NCBI RefSeq assembly: GCF_021603645.1
Contig: NZ_BQHJ01000017.1
Span: 1-64,000, forward strand
Length of the DNA: 64,000 bases
Direction of reading: 5' to 3'
From: Pseudomonas pseudonitroreducens
Lineage (GTDB): Bacteria > Pseudomonadota > Gammaproteobacteria > Pseudomonadales > Pseudomonadaceae
Both the position numbers and the translations under genes were made by a program. Below, one piece after another: positions 38,942 to 47,636 of the stretch; position 1 is the stretch's first letter; every line of letters begins with the position of its first letter. The notes below the pieces were generated by a model. It ran no database searches, had not been told where the DNA came from, and saw only the letters and a list, made by a program, of their open reading frames with translations.

Positions 38942-39940
38942 TCAGTTGGCACGTTCCAGCGAAGCCTGGCCGTCCTCCTGGCGCTGGTGGTAACGCTGGG
39001 CGAGCACCGCGCAGACCATCAGCTGGATCTGGTGGAACAGCATCAGCGGCAGCAGTATCACGCCCACGGTGCTGCTGGCGAACAGTACCGAGGCCATCGG
39101 TACGCCGGTGGCCAGGCTCTTCTTCGAACCGCAGAAGATAATGGTGATCCGGTCCTCCAGGGAGAAGCCCAGCCAGCGTCCCAGCAGGTTGGTGGCGATC
39201 AGCGCCAGTGCCAGCAGTACACAGCAGGCGACTACCAGGCCGGCCAGCGCGGGCAGCGGCACCTGGTGCCACAGGCCCTGGATGACGGCGGCGCTGAAGG
39301 CGGTGTAGACCACCAGCAGGATCGAGCCCTGGTCCACGTAGCGCAGGACCGGCTTGTGCCGCTCCACCCAGGCACCGATCCACGGTCGCAGCAGTTGGCC
39401 AGCCAGGAACGGCACCAGCAATTGCAGGGTGATCTTGCCGATGGCGTCCAGCGTCGACATACCGGTATCGCCATGGGCGCCGATCAGCAGCTGTACCAGC
39501 AGCGGGGTGACGAACACCCCCAGCAGGCTCGACGCCGATGCGCTGCAGATGGCCGCCGGGATGTTGCCTCTTGCCAGCGAGGTGAAGGCGATGGCGGACT
39601 GCACCGTAGCGGGCAGGGCGCAGAGATACAGCATGCCCAGGTACAGGTCCGGGGTTACCAGCGGCGACAGCACTGGCTTGAGCGCCAGGCCTAGCAGGGG
39701 GAAGAGGATGAAGGTGCAGGAGAAAATCAGCAGGTGCAGGCGCCAGTGCGTGGCGCCGGCAATGATCGCCTGGCGTGACAGCTTGGCGCCGTGGAGGAAG
39801 AACAGCAGCGCGATGCCCAGGTTGGTAATCCAGCCGAAGATCACGGCAGCGGTGCCTTCGCAGGGCAGCAGGCTGGCAACGGTCACGGTGGCGATCAACG
39901 CCAGGGTGAAGTTGTCGGGGAGCAGGCGTGGGCGAGCCAT
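38942..39940 (-). CDS. SBF-family (bile acid:Na+ symporter-like) transporter
   Basis: I choose ATG 39940 (MARPRLLPDNFTLALIATV), though 39955 is possible. The 332-residue protein has about ten hydrophobic segments and the family hallmarks (ITNLGIALLFFLHGAKLSRQ, CALPATVQSAIAFTSLARGN, FCGSKKSLATGVPMA). SBF-like proteins are sodium-coupled transporters of organic anions. It is convergent with gor. The substrate cannot be read. Confidence 0.85.
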   Translation of the reverse strand: MARPRLLPDNFTLALIATVTVASLLPCEGTAAVIFGWITNLGIALLFFLHGAKLSRQAIIAGATHWRLHLLIFSCTFILFPLLGLALKPVLSPLVTPDLYLGMLYLCALPATVQSAIAFTSLARGNIPAAICSASASSLLGVFVTPLLVQLLIGAHGDTGMSTLDAIGKITLQLLVPFLAGQLLRPWIGAWVERHKPVLRYVDQGSILLVVYTAFSAAVIQGLWHQVPLPALAGLVVACCVLLALALIATNLLGRWLGFSLEDRITIIFCGSKKSLATGVPMASVLFASSTVGVILLPLMLFHQIQLMVCAVLAQRYHQRQEDGQASLERAN

Positions 39941-40036
39941 GGGCACATCTCTCATCGTTGTTGTGTGAAGGACCACGAGGGTCAGGTTCGCACTCTAAGC
40001 CCGGGAGCATGTGCCGGCTAACGCCAGAAAGTCAGC

Positions 40037-40372
40037 TTATGTCGCTGAGAGGACAGATGCGCCAGCGCCAACGTGCAGATCGACTGAGTAGACACTGACC
40101 ATTCCCCGCATCCGCTGCGCTATGACTTCCGCGCGATAACGCGGCAGCGTGTTCACCCGCAAGGCGATGTCCAGCCATTCCTCATGACGGGAAGCTTCAA
40201 CTTCTGCCGGCACATGACCCTGCAGCGCGAACTGGTTGAGCAGCCGGCAGAGAATGTCGGCATCGATCTCTGTGCGGATCAGGTAGCGCACGTCGGCGGC
40301 TACTTCGGTGGGCACCGGGCGTTCCTGTTGGTCCAGGGGGAATTCGGCGAGATGGAGTGCGGGGAGTGTCAT
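40037..40372 (-). CDS. Conserved hypothetical protein
   Basis: The ATG at 40372 (MTLPALHLAEFPLDQQERPV) gives 111 residues with a small alpha/beta domain (ILCRLLNQFALQGHVPAEVE, YRAEVIAQRMRGMVSVYSVD) that may be ACT-like. It is divergent from the Lrp-type regulator at 40504, which may control it. No function is known. Confidence 0.6.
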   Translation of the reverse strand: MTLPALHLAEFPLDQQERPVPTEVAADVRYLIRTEIDADILCRLLNQFALQGHVPAEVEASRHEEWLDIALRVNTLPRYRAEVIAQRMRGMVSVYSVDLHVGAGASVLSAT

Positions 40373-40503
40373 GGCAACTGACCGAGGCGGGGAAGTGAGA
40401 AATATTCTGCGGCCCATGCGGAGGATTTATTTGCCTGTTTTTAGCCATGAATCCCTTATCTGTGCATTAATGATTCTCTGAAGTTACTCATGGTGAATCA
40501 TTT

Positions 40504-40977
40504 ATGCCTGTTTTGCTGGATGCCCAGGACCGCAAGATCCTTGCCTTGCTGCAGGATGAGGCGACTCTTTCCACGGCAGAGATCGCCGAACGTATCGGTC
40601 TGTCTCAGTCGCCGTGCTGGCGCCGGATTCAGCGGTTGAAGGAAGAGGGGGTGATCCGCAAGCAGGTCACCCTGCTGGATCGCAAGAAGATCGGCCTGAA
40701 CACCCAGATTTTCGCCCAGGTGAAGCTCAACGCCCACGGGCGTAACCACCTGACGGATTTCGCAAAGGCCATGGAGGCGTTTCCTGAAGTCCTGGAGTGC
40801 CACGTCCTGATGGGGGCAGTGGACTTCATGCTGCGCATCGTCACGGAGGATGTGGAGGCTTACGAGCGCTTCTTCTTCGAGCGACTGTCCCAGGTGCCGG
40901 GCGTGCAGGAGATCAACTCCATCGTGGCGCTTTCGGAAATCAAGTCCACCACCACATTGCCGTTGCCGCGGGGCTGA
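40504..40977 (+). CDS. Lrp/AsnC-family regulator
   Basis: The 157-residue protein has an N-terminal winged helix (RKILALLQDEATLSTAEIAE, RIGLSQSPCWRRIQRLKEEG) and a RAM/ACT effector domain (FPEVLECHVLMGAVDFMLRI, GVQEINSIVALSEIK). Such proteins respond to amino acids. The upstream AT-rich region at 40440-40500 is shared with the divergent gene at 40037, its likely target. Confidence 0.88.
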   Translation: MPVLLDAQDRKILALLQDEATLSTAEIAERIGLSQSPCWRRIQRLKEEGVIRKQVTLLDRKKIGLNTQIFAQVKLNAHGRNHLTDFAKAMEAFPEVLECHVLMGAVDFMLRIVTEDVEAYERFFFERLSQVPGVQEINSIVALSEIKSTTTLPLPRG

Positions 40978-41008
40978 AGGGGCGCCGGGAGGCCGGCGCC
41001 CTGGCCGG

Positions 41009-41515
41009 TCAGACGCCGCCGAGGTAATCCATCTTGCCGACTTCCACGCCGTTGTGGCGGAGGATGTCGTAGGCCGTGGCGATGTGGAAATAGAAGTTCG
41101 GGTTGACGAAACCCAGCAGGAAATCCGATCCCTTGAAGCTGACCTCGCGGGTGCGCAGCTTCAGCTCGATGGTGCGGTTTTCCGCGCCTTCGAATTGCTC
41201 AGGCTTGAGGCTCTTGAGGAAATCGACAGTCTTCGTGAGGCGTGCCTGCAGTTGCTCGAAGGTGGTCTCGTCATCGGCATAGCTCGGCACGTCGACGCCG
41301 GCCAGGCGGGCACCGGCACCCTTGGCGGAGTCGGAGGCGATCTGCACCTGGCGCGCCAGGGCGAACATGTCCGGAGCCAGGCGGGCGTTGATCAGGACGG
41401 ATGGGTCGATGGACTTGGCTTCGGCATGGGCGGCAGCCTTGGCGAGAATCGCCGAGAGATTGCCGAGCATGCGGATGAACACGGGAACGGAAGCCTGGTA
41501 GATCGAGAGGGACAT
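41009..41515 (-). CDS. DUF1993 protein
   Basis: The 168-residue protein (SIYQASVPVFIRMLGNLSAI, INARLAPDMFALARQVQIAS, GSDFLLGFVNPNFYFHIATA) matches DUF1993, a DinB-like four-helix family of unknown activity. It is monocistronic. No metal-binding histidine triad is complete in the usual DinB spacing, so its chemistry is uncertain. Confidence 0.8.
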   Translation of the reverse strand: MSLSIYQASVPVFIRMLGNLSAILAKAAAHAEAKSIDPSVLINARLAPDMFALARQVQIASDSAKGAGARLAGVDVPSYADDETTFEQLQARLTKTVDFLKSLKPEQFEGAENRTIELKLRTREVSFKGSDFLLGFVNPNFYFHIATAYDILRHNGVEVGKMDYLGGV

Positions 41516-41604
41516 GCTGCGTACTCCAGACAGATAAAGGTGGGGCTCGTCACGCTGGACGGCTGTCGGAGTCTACTGCTGGCGATGGCGGCTGTCGCCA
41601 GGCT

Positions 41605-42318
41605 TCAGCGCCTGGCTACTTTCGGGGCGGGGCAGCGCTCGGCCTCGACCTGACCGACATAGGGGTTGCCCCACCCCATCACGCAGCCAACCATCTGGTT
41701 GCGCTGGCGCTCCCAGGCTTCCACCGGGTACTGCTTGCTCCAGGCGGTGAACAGTTGGCGGTCCTGCCTGGACAATTTCAGACCGTAGCGGTCGCTCATG
41801 TAGAAGTAGGTGCGGGCAATCATGCCGCGGATCTGCGGGCGCGGCATGGCCTTGCGCGCCTTGAAGTCCACCACCATCGGACAGGCGCCGTACTGCGAAG
41901 GCTTCTGCTGCAGCCAGGCAAAGCTGTAGTTGGCGCGATCGCCGTTTACCTCACCGATGCTCGGCACCAGGTTATGCAGGTCGGCTTCGGCCTTCTGGTA
42001 CACCCGGTCATTGCGCGAGCAGTTCTTGCGTCCGCCGTTCTGCCAGCACTGGCGCTGATGGCCGATCACCCAGGCGGGGACGATGTGCTCCCATTCGATG
42101 CGCGAGGCACGATTGGCGTTCTTGCGCGGGGTGTAGCCGCAGCTCTTCAGATCGACCTTGGTGCCGTTGTAGCGGCAGCCGCAATAGAACTCCACCGACT
42201 GGCGAGCATACAGCTTGCGCCCGAGCTTCTTCGCCTCCTCGAAGGTGCGCGGGGCGGCGGCGGTGGCAGCGGTAGGAATGGCGAGGATCAGCAGCAGGGT
42301 CAGGCAGCGTCCGAACAT
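41605..42318 (-). CDS. Endonuclease I (secreted/periplasmic DNase)
   Basis: The ATG at 42318 gives 237 residues with a signal peptide (MFGRCLTLLLILAIPTAATA). The beta-beta-alpha metal core reads IEWEHIVPAWVIGHQRQCW, with the EHIVPA histidine, and DLHNLVPSIGEVNGDRANYS supplies the asparagine. Eight cysteines suggest disulfides. EndA-type enzymes degrade extracellular or periplasmic DNA. AAGGAACGCCTC precedes the start. Confidence 0.88.
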   Translation of the reverse strand: MFGRCLTLLLILAIPTAATAAAPRTFEEAKKLGRKLYARQSVEFYCGCRYNGTKVDLKSCGYTPRKNANRASRIEWEHIVPAWVIGHQRQCWQNGGRKNCSRNDRVYQKAEADLHNLVPSIGEVNGDRANYSFAWLQQKPSQYGACPMVVDFKARKAMPRPQIRGMIARTYFYMSDRYGLKLSRQDRQLFTAWSKQYPVEAWERQRNQMVGCVMGWGNPYVGQVEAERCPAPKVARR

Positions 42319-42765
42319 GAGGCGTTCCTTACGAAAGTCGCTGCATCTTACTGATTGAGAAGGAAATGCCAATCGTGGCAATGGAATGGCAACGCTCGAA
42401 TACGACGAGCGAGGCGATGGCGCGAAGATTGAGTCCTGCAGCCGCTGGGAATGCCTCGCATCAGAGTCCGCCATCCTCCCGCTTTACTTCATGAAGAGTA
42501 CGCAAGCTATTGTTTATAAAGTAAATTTTATTCTATAAATCACTTTAGAAAGCGACGCTATCATGATGTTTTGGCGAGCTTTGATCCTGTCGATGATGGC
42601 TATTGGCGATGCGCCGTACCTCGATGGCCGATAATCGGCGTATCCACATGAGGTTAACGTTATAAACTATTGATTTATAATTGTTTAAATTCAGGTATCG
42701 GTACTGCTGCACGGCGCAAACAAGGCTTGCTAAGCTGGAGCCTTTCCATCATTCGAGAGATCGTC
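42319..42765. other. AT-rich intergenic region
   Basis: No gene or RNA is recognised in this 447-base stretch. The part around 42500-42545 is unusually AT-rich for this genome (TTGTTTATAAAGTAAATTTT). It could hold promoters for both flanking genes or be the trace of a lost insertion. Confidence 0.4.
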
Positions 42766-43137
42766 ATGATCAGTCCCAGAATCCTCGCGCTCATTGCCTG
42801 TCTTGCTGTGGTGATGCCAGCTTCCGCGCAGAAGTTCGGCGCTCAGGAGACTCCATCGCAAGCTGCGCCTCGCTACTCGAACCCGTCGCAATGGCAGCAA
42901 TCGCCGCCTGCAGTCCAGCGCATTTACGTCAGTCCTGGTGCCAGCGGCAGTGTGGACAGCTCCTCCAGCTGGCAGCGCTATGACGGTTACGGCGGCGTTC
43001 AGGTACCGCGCAGCTACGGTGAGACACGCTCGGGCACGGTTATCATCGACCAGGGCAGCGGCGGCATCCGCCAGAGCATCGAATATCCCAACGGCGCGGT
43101 TTATCCGCGCGGCAATGGCTATTACCAGCAGCAATAG
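42766..43137 (+). CDS. Small secreted protein
   Basis: The ATG at 42766 gives 123 residues with signal peptide MISPRILALIACLAVVMPASA. The mature part is rich in Gln, Ser, Gly and Tyr (SNPSQWQQSPPAVQRIYVSP, VIIDQGSGGIRQSIEYPNGA) and probably disordered. GAGAGATCGTC precedes the start. No function is known. Confidence 0.6.
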   Translation: MISPRILALIACLAVVMPASAQKFGAQETPSQAAPRYSNPSQWQQSPPAVQRIYVSPGASGSVDSSSSWQRYDGYGGVQVPRSYGETRSGTVIIDQGSGGIRQSIEYPNGAVYPRGNGYYQQQ

Positions 43138-43143
43138 GCTGGA

Positions 43144-43329
43144 TCAGTCGATCAGGTCGTCGCGGGTCAGGCGGGATTTGCGCAGGCCGCCGTGGCTGTA
43201 GAACAGCCCGGTGTCGCCGCGCCAGTGGAAGAGTGTGGCGAGAAAGGCGGAGCTGACCCGGCCCACATCCCAGCTACGGAGTTTGCGGTAGGCCCAGAGC
43301 CAGCTGTCGTCGGAGGAAGAGTCGCTCAT
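43144..43329 (-). CDS. Hypothetical small protein
   Basis: The ATG at 43329 follows AAGGACGATTCC. The 61-residue product (MSDSSSDDSWLWAYRKLRSW...) has an acidic serine-rich start and a basic aromatic remainder. It converges on the secreted protein gene seven bases away. Function unknown. Confidence 0.5.
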   Translation of the reverse strand: MSDSSSDDSWLWAYRKLRSWDVGRVSSAFLATLFHWRGDTGLFYSHGGLRKSRLTRDDLID

Positions 43330-43444
43330 GGAATCGTCCTTGATTCGGCAAGCGGGAAAAGTGCATGGGACATTAGTGCGCCCGCCAGGCCTTCGCAAGT
43401 CGCTGCTCCCGCAACCGCGTCCTGCGAAATAATGGCCCGAGCGC

Positions 43445-43759
43445 TCAGGCTATGCTGGCTGCCTTCGACTCCTCGACGTACTCCTTCAGCCAGCGCAGGA
43501 CTTCCACGGCATCCCAGCGGCTGGGATCGAACATGGCGTAGGCCTGGCCCTGGTAGCCCACCACATCCAGCGGGCGGTGATAGCCGGCGCGCTGCATCAG
43601 AGCCTCGATTTCCGCAAAGCAGACATTGAAGTGGGTGCGGCTGAAGGGCGTCTTGCCCTCTGTGACCAACCCCTCAAGCAGCAGTTCCGAAACGGCCTCG
43701 CTGACTTCCTCGATGGCCATGTGATTCACGGTGTATTTCAGCTGATGGATACTCACCAT
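43445..43759 (-). CDS. Hypothetical protein, possible SOS gene
   Basis: The ATG at 43759 (GAGGAGCAAGCG upstream) gives 104 residues, alpha/beta, with no membrane segment (MVSIHQLKYTVNHMAIEEVS, ELLLEGLVTEGKTPFSRTHF, WDAVEVLRWLKEYVEE). A LexA-type box lies about 107 bases upstream. The family is not recognised. Confidence 0.6.
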   Translation of the reverse strand: MVSIHQLKYTVNHMAIEEVSEAVSELLLEGLVTEGKTPFSRTHFNVCFAEIEALMQRAGYHRPLDVVGYQGQAYAMFDPSRWDAVEVLRWLKEYVEESKAASIA

Positions 43760-43866
43760 CGCTTGCTCCTCAATGGGTTTCAGGCCCATGCCCGGTGGTT
43801 CGAGGTAATCGACGTAGCCAATGGACTGTGGCCTTTCGTCGAGGTTTAAAAAATTTTCGCAAAATA

Positions 43867-43882
43867 CTGTATGCATGAACAG
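43867..43882. promoter_or_regulatory. LexA-like box CTGTATGCATGAACAG
   Basis: The core CTGT-N8-ACAG is extended to TACTGT...ACAGTA with perfect arms. It lies between the leftward gene at 43445 and the rightward lipoprotein at 43976, and could serve either. Confidence 0.6.
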
Positions 43883-43975
43883 TATTTTCTCCTAGTATCC
43901 CTCTCGCGGTCAGACAGAAAACCTGAAGTGCCCGCCGCCTCTGGGCTGGCGGGCATTCCTCGAACGACAGGAGCG

Positions 43976-44362
43976 ATGGCGATGCTGCAGAAACTGATGC
44001 TTTGCGCAGGTGTGGCGATGCTGGCGGGTTGTGCCCAGCCCCAGGCGGACGTACCGCGCGCCAATGGCGCCTACCTCATCATCGAGGGCAAGGAGGCCTG
44101 GGCCGTACTGGTCGCCGACGGCAAGCGCATCGAAGAGCGCGGCACAGTGCGCGACGCCATCCGTCTGCCGAAGCAGCGCTCGGCGATCGCTGCCAGCTAC
44201 GTCATCGACACGCCCAACTGCGGGCGCTTGCAGTGGCTGACCGAGGGCGAGGGCGACTCGACCGTGCGCCTGTCCTCGCGCGGTGAAGCGGATGATCTGT
44301 CGAGCTGCCAGATCAGTGACGGGCTCAGCCGTGTCTGGACCGCACTGGATTATTCGAGCTGA
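43976..44362 (+). CDS. Lipoprotein
   Basis: The ATG at 43976 after AGGAGCG gives 128 residues with a lipobox (MLAGCAQP, cysteine about residue 19). The mature domain is mixed alpha/beta with two further cysteines (DTPNCGRLQW, LSSCQISDG) likely to pair. No family is recognised. Confidence 0.6.
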   Translation: MAMLQKLMLCAGVAMLAGCAQPQADVPRANGAYLIIEGKEAWAVLVADGKRIEERGTVRDAIRLPKQRSAIAASYVIDTPNCGRLQWLTEGEGDSTVRLSSRGEADDLSSCQISDGLSRVWTALDYSS

Positions 44363-44480
44363 GCTCCAGCCACTGAAGAATGCGATCTCCAACAAAATGT
44401 TTCGAGCGCCCCTCGCTTCACATTTTTTTCACACCCGCGGGCAGAGGATGAAAACCAGCTAAGGGATTAGCTCCCCATCG

Positions 44481-44509
44481 AAAAGCCCGCTTGATTGCGG
44501 GCTTTTTAT
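44481..44509 (+). terminator. Intrinsic terminator
   Basis: AAAAGCCCGC-TTGATT-GCGGGCTTTTT lies about 120 bases after the lipoprotein gene and before the CoA-transferase gene. Confidence 0.8.
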
Positions 44510-44588
44510 TGCCTGTCGACCAAGGTCGGCTCGCCTGCATGACGCTGCACGGCTAAGGTGACACTCCACGGAAAGGTCGGAGATAGAG

Positions 44589-45974
44589 ATGCAGCGGGTT
44601 CTTGCGGAACGACTTTGGACAGCCCTGGGCGGCCAGGCCGAGCGCCTGAGCCATCTGGCCTTTCGTAGTGAGGGCTCACTGCCTTCGGCCTTCTTCGTTA
44701 CGGAATTGGCCGCCGCCAGCATCGCCAGCGCCGGCCTGGCGTTGGGCGAGTGGCTGGAGCCAGACTCCGCTGCCGCCACTTCGCTGGTCGTGGACCGCCG
44801 GCTGGCGTCCTTCTGGTTCTCCACTTCCTTGCGTGCGCAAGATTGGACGCCAGCCGATTTGTGGGATGCCATCGCCGGCAACTATCGCACCCGAGACGGC
44901 TGGATTCGCCTGCATACCAATGCGCCGCATCATCGAACGGCCGCCCTGCGCGTATTGGCAGCCGAAAATGATCGTGAGCGGGTCGCTGCCGCCGTGGCCA
45001 ACTGGGATGCGAGCGAGCTGGAACTGGCGATCGTGAACGAGGGTGGCTGCGCCGCCCAGATGCGCTCCTGGGATGCCTGGAAACAGCATCCGCAAGGTGT
45101 CGCGGTAGCCCGTGAGCCGCTGGTATTGCGTGATATCCAATTGGTCAGCGCAGCGCCCCTGGATATCGAGATCGACCGCGAGCGTCCGCTCGCCGGCTTG
45201 CGCGTACTTGACCTGACTCGCGTGCTGGCCGGGCCGGTCGCCACCCGATTTCTCGCCGGCTTCGGTGCCGAAGTCCTGCGCATCGACCCACCGGATTGGG
45301 ATGAACCCGGCGTGGTGCCGGAAGTCACCCTGGGCAAGCATTGTGCGCGCCTGGATCTCCGTCAGCCGGCAGACCGTGAACGCTTCCAGGCGCTGCTCGC
45401 CAGCGCCGATGTTCTGGTCCACGGCTATCGGGCCGATGCCCTGGATCGCCTGGGGTTCGGCGCTGACGTGCGGCGGACCATCGCCCCCGGGCTGGTGGAC
45501 GTCAGCCTGAATGCCTATGGCTGGCCCGGTCCCTGGAGTGAAAGGCGCGGTTTCGACAGCCTGGTGCAGATGAGCAGTGGTATTGCCGAAGCAGGGCGCG
45601 TCTGGCAGGGCGGTGACACACCTGTGCCATTGCCCGTGCAGGCGCTCGATCACGCTACCGGTTACCTGATCGCGGCGGCCGCTTTGCGCGGCCTGGCCGA
45701 GCGCCGGCGTAGCGGCCGGGGCAGCCGCTGGCGGCTATCGCTGGCACGCACGGCGCAATGCCTGCTGGAGGCGGGGGTTTCGTCGGTAGGCTCCCTGGAA
45801 CTGGCGGCGGAGACAGCGGCCGATCTGGCTCCCGGTATCGAGACGACGCCCTGGGGCCTTGCGCGGCGTTTGCGCCCACCGTTGCACATCGCCGGCTCGC
45901 CGCTCTACTGGGAATTACCGGCCTGCGAGCTGGGCTCGCAACCGGCCGCCTGGCAGCCGGTCAGCCCCGACTGA
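44589..45974 (+). CDS. Family III CoA-transferase (CaiB/BaiF)
   Basis: The 461-residue protein contains the family core (LAGLRVLDLTRVLAGPVATRFLAGFGAEVLRIDPP, about 200-235) with the catalytic Asp expected in VPEVTLGKH-like context, then GFDSLVQMSSGIAE. It is longer than typical members (about 400) because of an unusual N-terminal 190 residues, a second, degenerate half. It transfers CoA between carboxylic acids. Its 3' end overlaps the convergent flavin reductase by 14 bases. Confidence 0.85.
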   Translation: MQRVLAERLWTALGGQAERLSHLAFRSEGSLPSAFFVTELAAASIASAGLALGEWLEPDSAAATSLVVDRRLASFWFSTSLRAQDWTPADLWDAIAGNYRTRDGWIRLHTNAPHHRTAALRVLAAENDRERVAAAVANWDASELELAIVNEGGCAAQMRSWDAWKQHPQGVAVAREPLVLRDIQLVSAAPLDIEIDRERPLAGLRVLDLTRVLAGPVATRFLAGFGAEVLRIDPPDWDEPGVVPEVTLGKHCARLDLRQPADRERFQALLASADVLVHGYRADALDRLGFGADVRRTIAPGLVDVSLNAYGWPGPWSERRGFDSLVQMSSGIAEAGRVWQGGDTPVPLPVQALDHATGYLIAAAALRGLAERRRSGRGSRWRLSLARTAQCLLEAGVSSVGSLELAAETAADLAPGIETTPWGLARRLRPPLHIAGSPLYWELPACELGSQPAAWQPVSPD

Positions 45975-46527
45975 CCTGAAACGCCTCGCCGGTGGCGAAG
46001 AAGGCGCCGCCCGCCTGATAGTGGATGGTGCGCAGCTGGTCGTCGGAGAAATACCAGCGGCCATTGGAGAAGGCGCGCTCATCGGCGTAGGCGGCAACCA
46101 CCTCGGCGATGAACAGGTCGTACTTCTCCTGGTTGTGCGGCTCGCTGATCACCTTGCACTCCAGATAGGCCACGCAACCATCGACGATCGGCGCCGCGAT
46201 CTGCTTCGCCCGCGAGGTGCGGATATCCAGCTGCTCGAACTTGTTGCCTTCGCCGCCGTTGCTCGAGCCCACTGCCAGGGTCAGTTCGGCCTGCTGGCGT
46301 GTCGGCAACTGGATGACAAAGGCGCCCGAGCCTTCCACCAGGTGGCGCGACCAGGTGTTGCGGTCCAGCACCAGCATCAGCTTGGGCGGATCGAAGTCCA
46401 GTGGCATGACCCAGGCGGCGGCCATGACATTGGCGACGCCTTCGTACTCGCTGGTGACCAAGGTGCTGGGACCGTGGTTGAGCAGCAGGTAGGCCTTGTT
46501 CAGCGGCACGTCTTTCAGGTGGTTCAT
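45961..46527 (-). CDS. Flavin reductase-like protein
   Basis: The 188-residue protein has the FMN-binding split-barrel pattern (VNVMAAAWVMPLDFDPPKLM-like segment, then FVIQLPTRQQAELTLAVGSS). Members reduce flavin for partner oxygenases or act as FMN proteins. AGGACCCCTGA precedes ATG 46527. It lies 22 bases from the bestrophin gene on the same strand and may be cotranscribed. Confidence 0.85.
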   Translation of the reverse strand: MNHLKDVPLNKAYLLLNHGPSTLVTSEYEGVANVMAAAWVMPLDFDPPKLMLVLDRNTWSRHLVEGSGAFVIQLPTRQQAELTLAVGSSNGGEGNKFEQLDIRTSRAKQIAAPIVDGCVAYLECKVISEPHNQEKYDLFIAEVVAAYADERAFSNGRWYFSDDQLRTIHYQAGGAFFATGEAFQVSRG

Positions 46528-46548
46528 TCAGGGGTCCTCAGGGCCGGT

Positions 46549-47466
46549 TCAGAGCAGCAGGCCGTCGACGGGTTGCAGCGCTTCGGGCAGATCGGTGTCG
46601 CCGAGAATTTCCAGTACGGCGATTTCCACGTTGCGGCTCATGGCGTCCAGCGGCAGGTCGTTGGGTTGGGTGTCGAACGGGTCGGCGATCTGGTCGCCGA
46701 GGGCGTCCAGGCCGAAGAAGGTGTAGGCCAGCACGCACACCGCCAGCGGGGTGAACCAGCCGATGCTGTCCACCAGGCAGAAGGGCAGCAGGAAGCAGTA
46801 GACATGCACGATACGGTGCAGCATCAGGATGTAGGGGTAGGGGATCGGCGTGTTGCGGATGCGCTCGCAGCCGCCCAGCACATACGACAGCCGGGTCATC
46901 TGCTGGTCGATGGCAGCCAGGGTGATGTCGCTGGCGCCGCTGGCGCGGCCACGCTCGGCGAAGCGCTGGCCGAGGCTGGCGAGCAGGGCGTTGGTCGGAC
47001 TGCGACTGGCGGCCAGGGCGACGGCTTCCTCGCCGAGCAGACGGCGCACATCGTCGCTTTGCGGGGTGTCACGCAGTTGATCGCGCAGCGCGTAGCTGAA
47101 CGCGATCAACGGATTGCACAGTTGGCGGCGACTATCGGCATCGAGGTCTGGCAGCAGCGAGCGGGTCTGCCGCGCCAGGTTGCGCGTGACGATCAGCAGT
47201 TCACCCCAGAGCGTGCGGGCCTCCCAGAAGCGCTGGTAGGCGACGTTGTTGCGAAAGCCGAGAAAGATCGCCAGCGTCAGGCCCCAGAGGGTGAATGGCG
47301 TGGAGGTGATGATCACCTTGTAGTGGTAGAGCGTGCCGTGGGTGGCAACTACCAGTGAGCTGAGCAGCACCGTGTAGAGCACCTTGCGCCAGATCGCCGG
47401 GATGATCGATCCCTTGAGCGAGAACAGCAGGACCCAGAGTGTCGGGGTTTGCGGGCGGAGGATCAT
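46549..47466 (-). CDS. Bestrophin-family channel
   Basis: The 305-residue membrane protein has bestrophin landmarks: FLGFRNNVAYQRFWEARTLW, RNTPIPYPYILMLHRIVHVY and DQIADPFDTQPNDLPLD. Prokaryotic bestrophins form pentameric ion channels (chloride or sodium) in the inner membrane. Four transmembrane segments are visible. It is first in a likely two-gene unit with the flavin reductase. Confidence 0.88.
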   Translation of the reverse strand: MILRPQTPTLWVLLFSLKGSIIPAIWRKVLYTVLLSSLVVATHGTLYHYKVIITSTPFTLWGLTLAIFLGFRNNVAYQRFWEARTLWGELLIVTRNLARQTRSLLPDLDADSRRQLCNPLIAFSYALRDQLRDTPQSDDVRRLLGEEAVALAASRSPTNALLASLGQRFAERGRASGASDITLAAIDQQMTRLSYVLGGCERIRNTPIPYPYILMLHRIVHVYCFLLPFCLVDSIGWFTPLAVCVLAYTFFGLDALGDQIADPFDTQPNDLPLDAMSRNVEIAVLEILGDTDLPEALQPVDGLLL

Positions 47467-47544
47467 GCGGCGGCATCCGGTGGGGCGGAGCGCGCATGAT
47501 AACGGAGATAGGCGTCCTGGAGGCGCGTTGCAGAGGGCGACCTT

Positions 47545-47613
47545 GGTAGGAGCGAGCTGGCTCGCGAACCGGCCACGTAGCGAAGAGGTTCGCGAGCAAG
47601 CTCACTCCTACAG
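47545..47613. repeat. REP-type inverted repeat pair
   Basis: GTAGGAGCGAGCTGGCTCGC and its imperfect inverse at 47587-47612 flank a short spacer. This is the common Pseudomonas REP/REPIN form, here between mmsB and the bestrophin gene. Confidence 0.8.
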
Positions 47614-47636
47614 AAAAGCGGAACGTCCCGGCGTAC

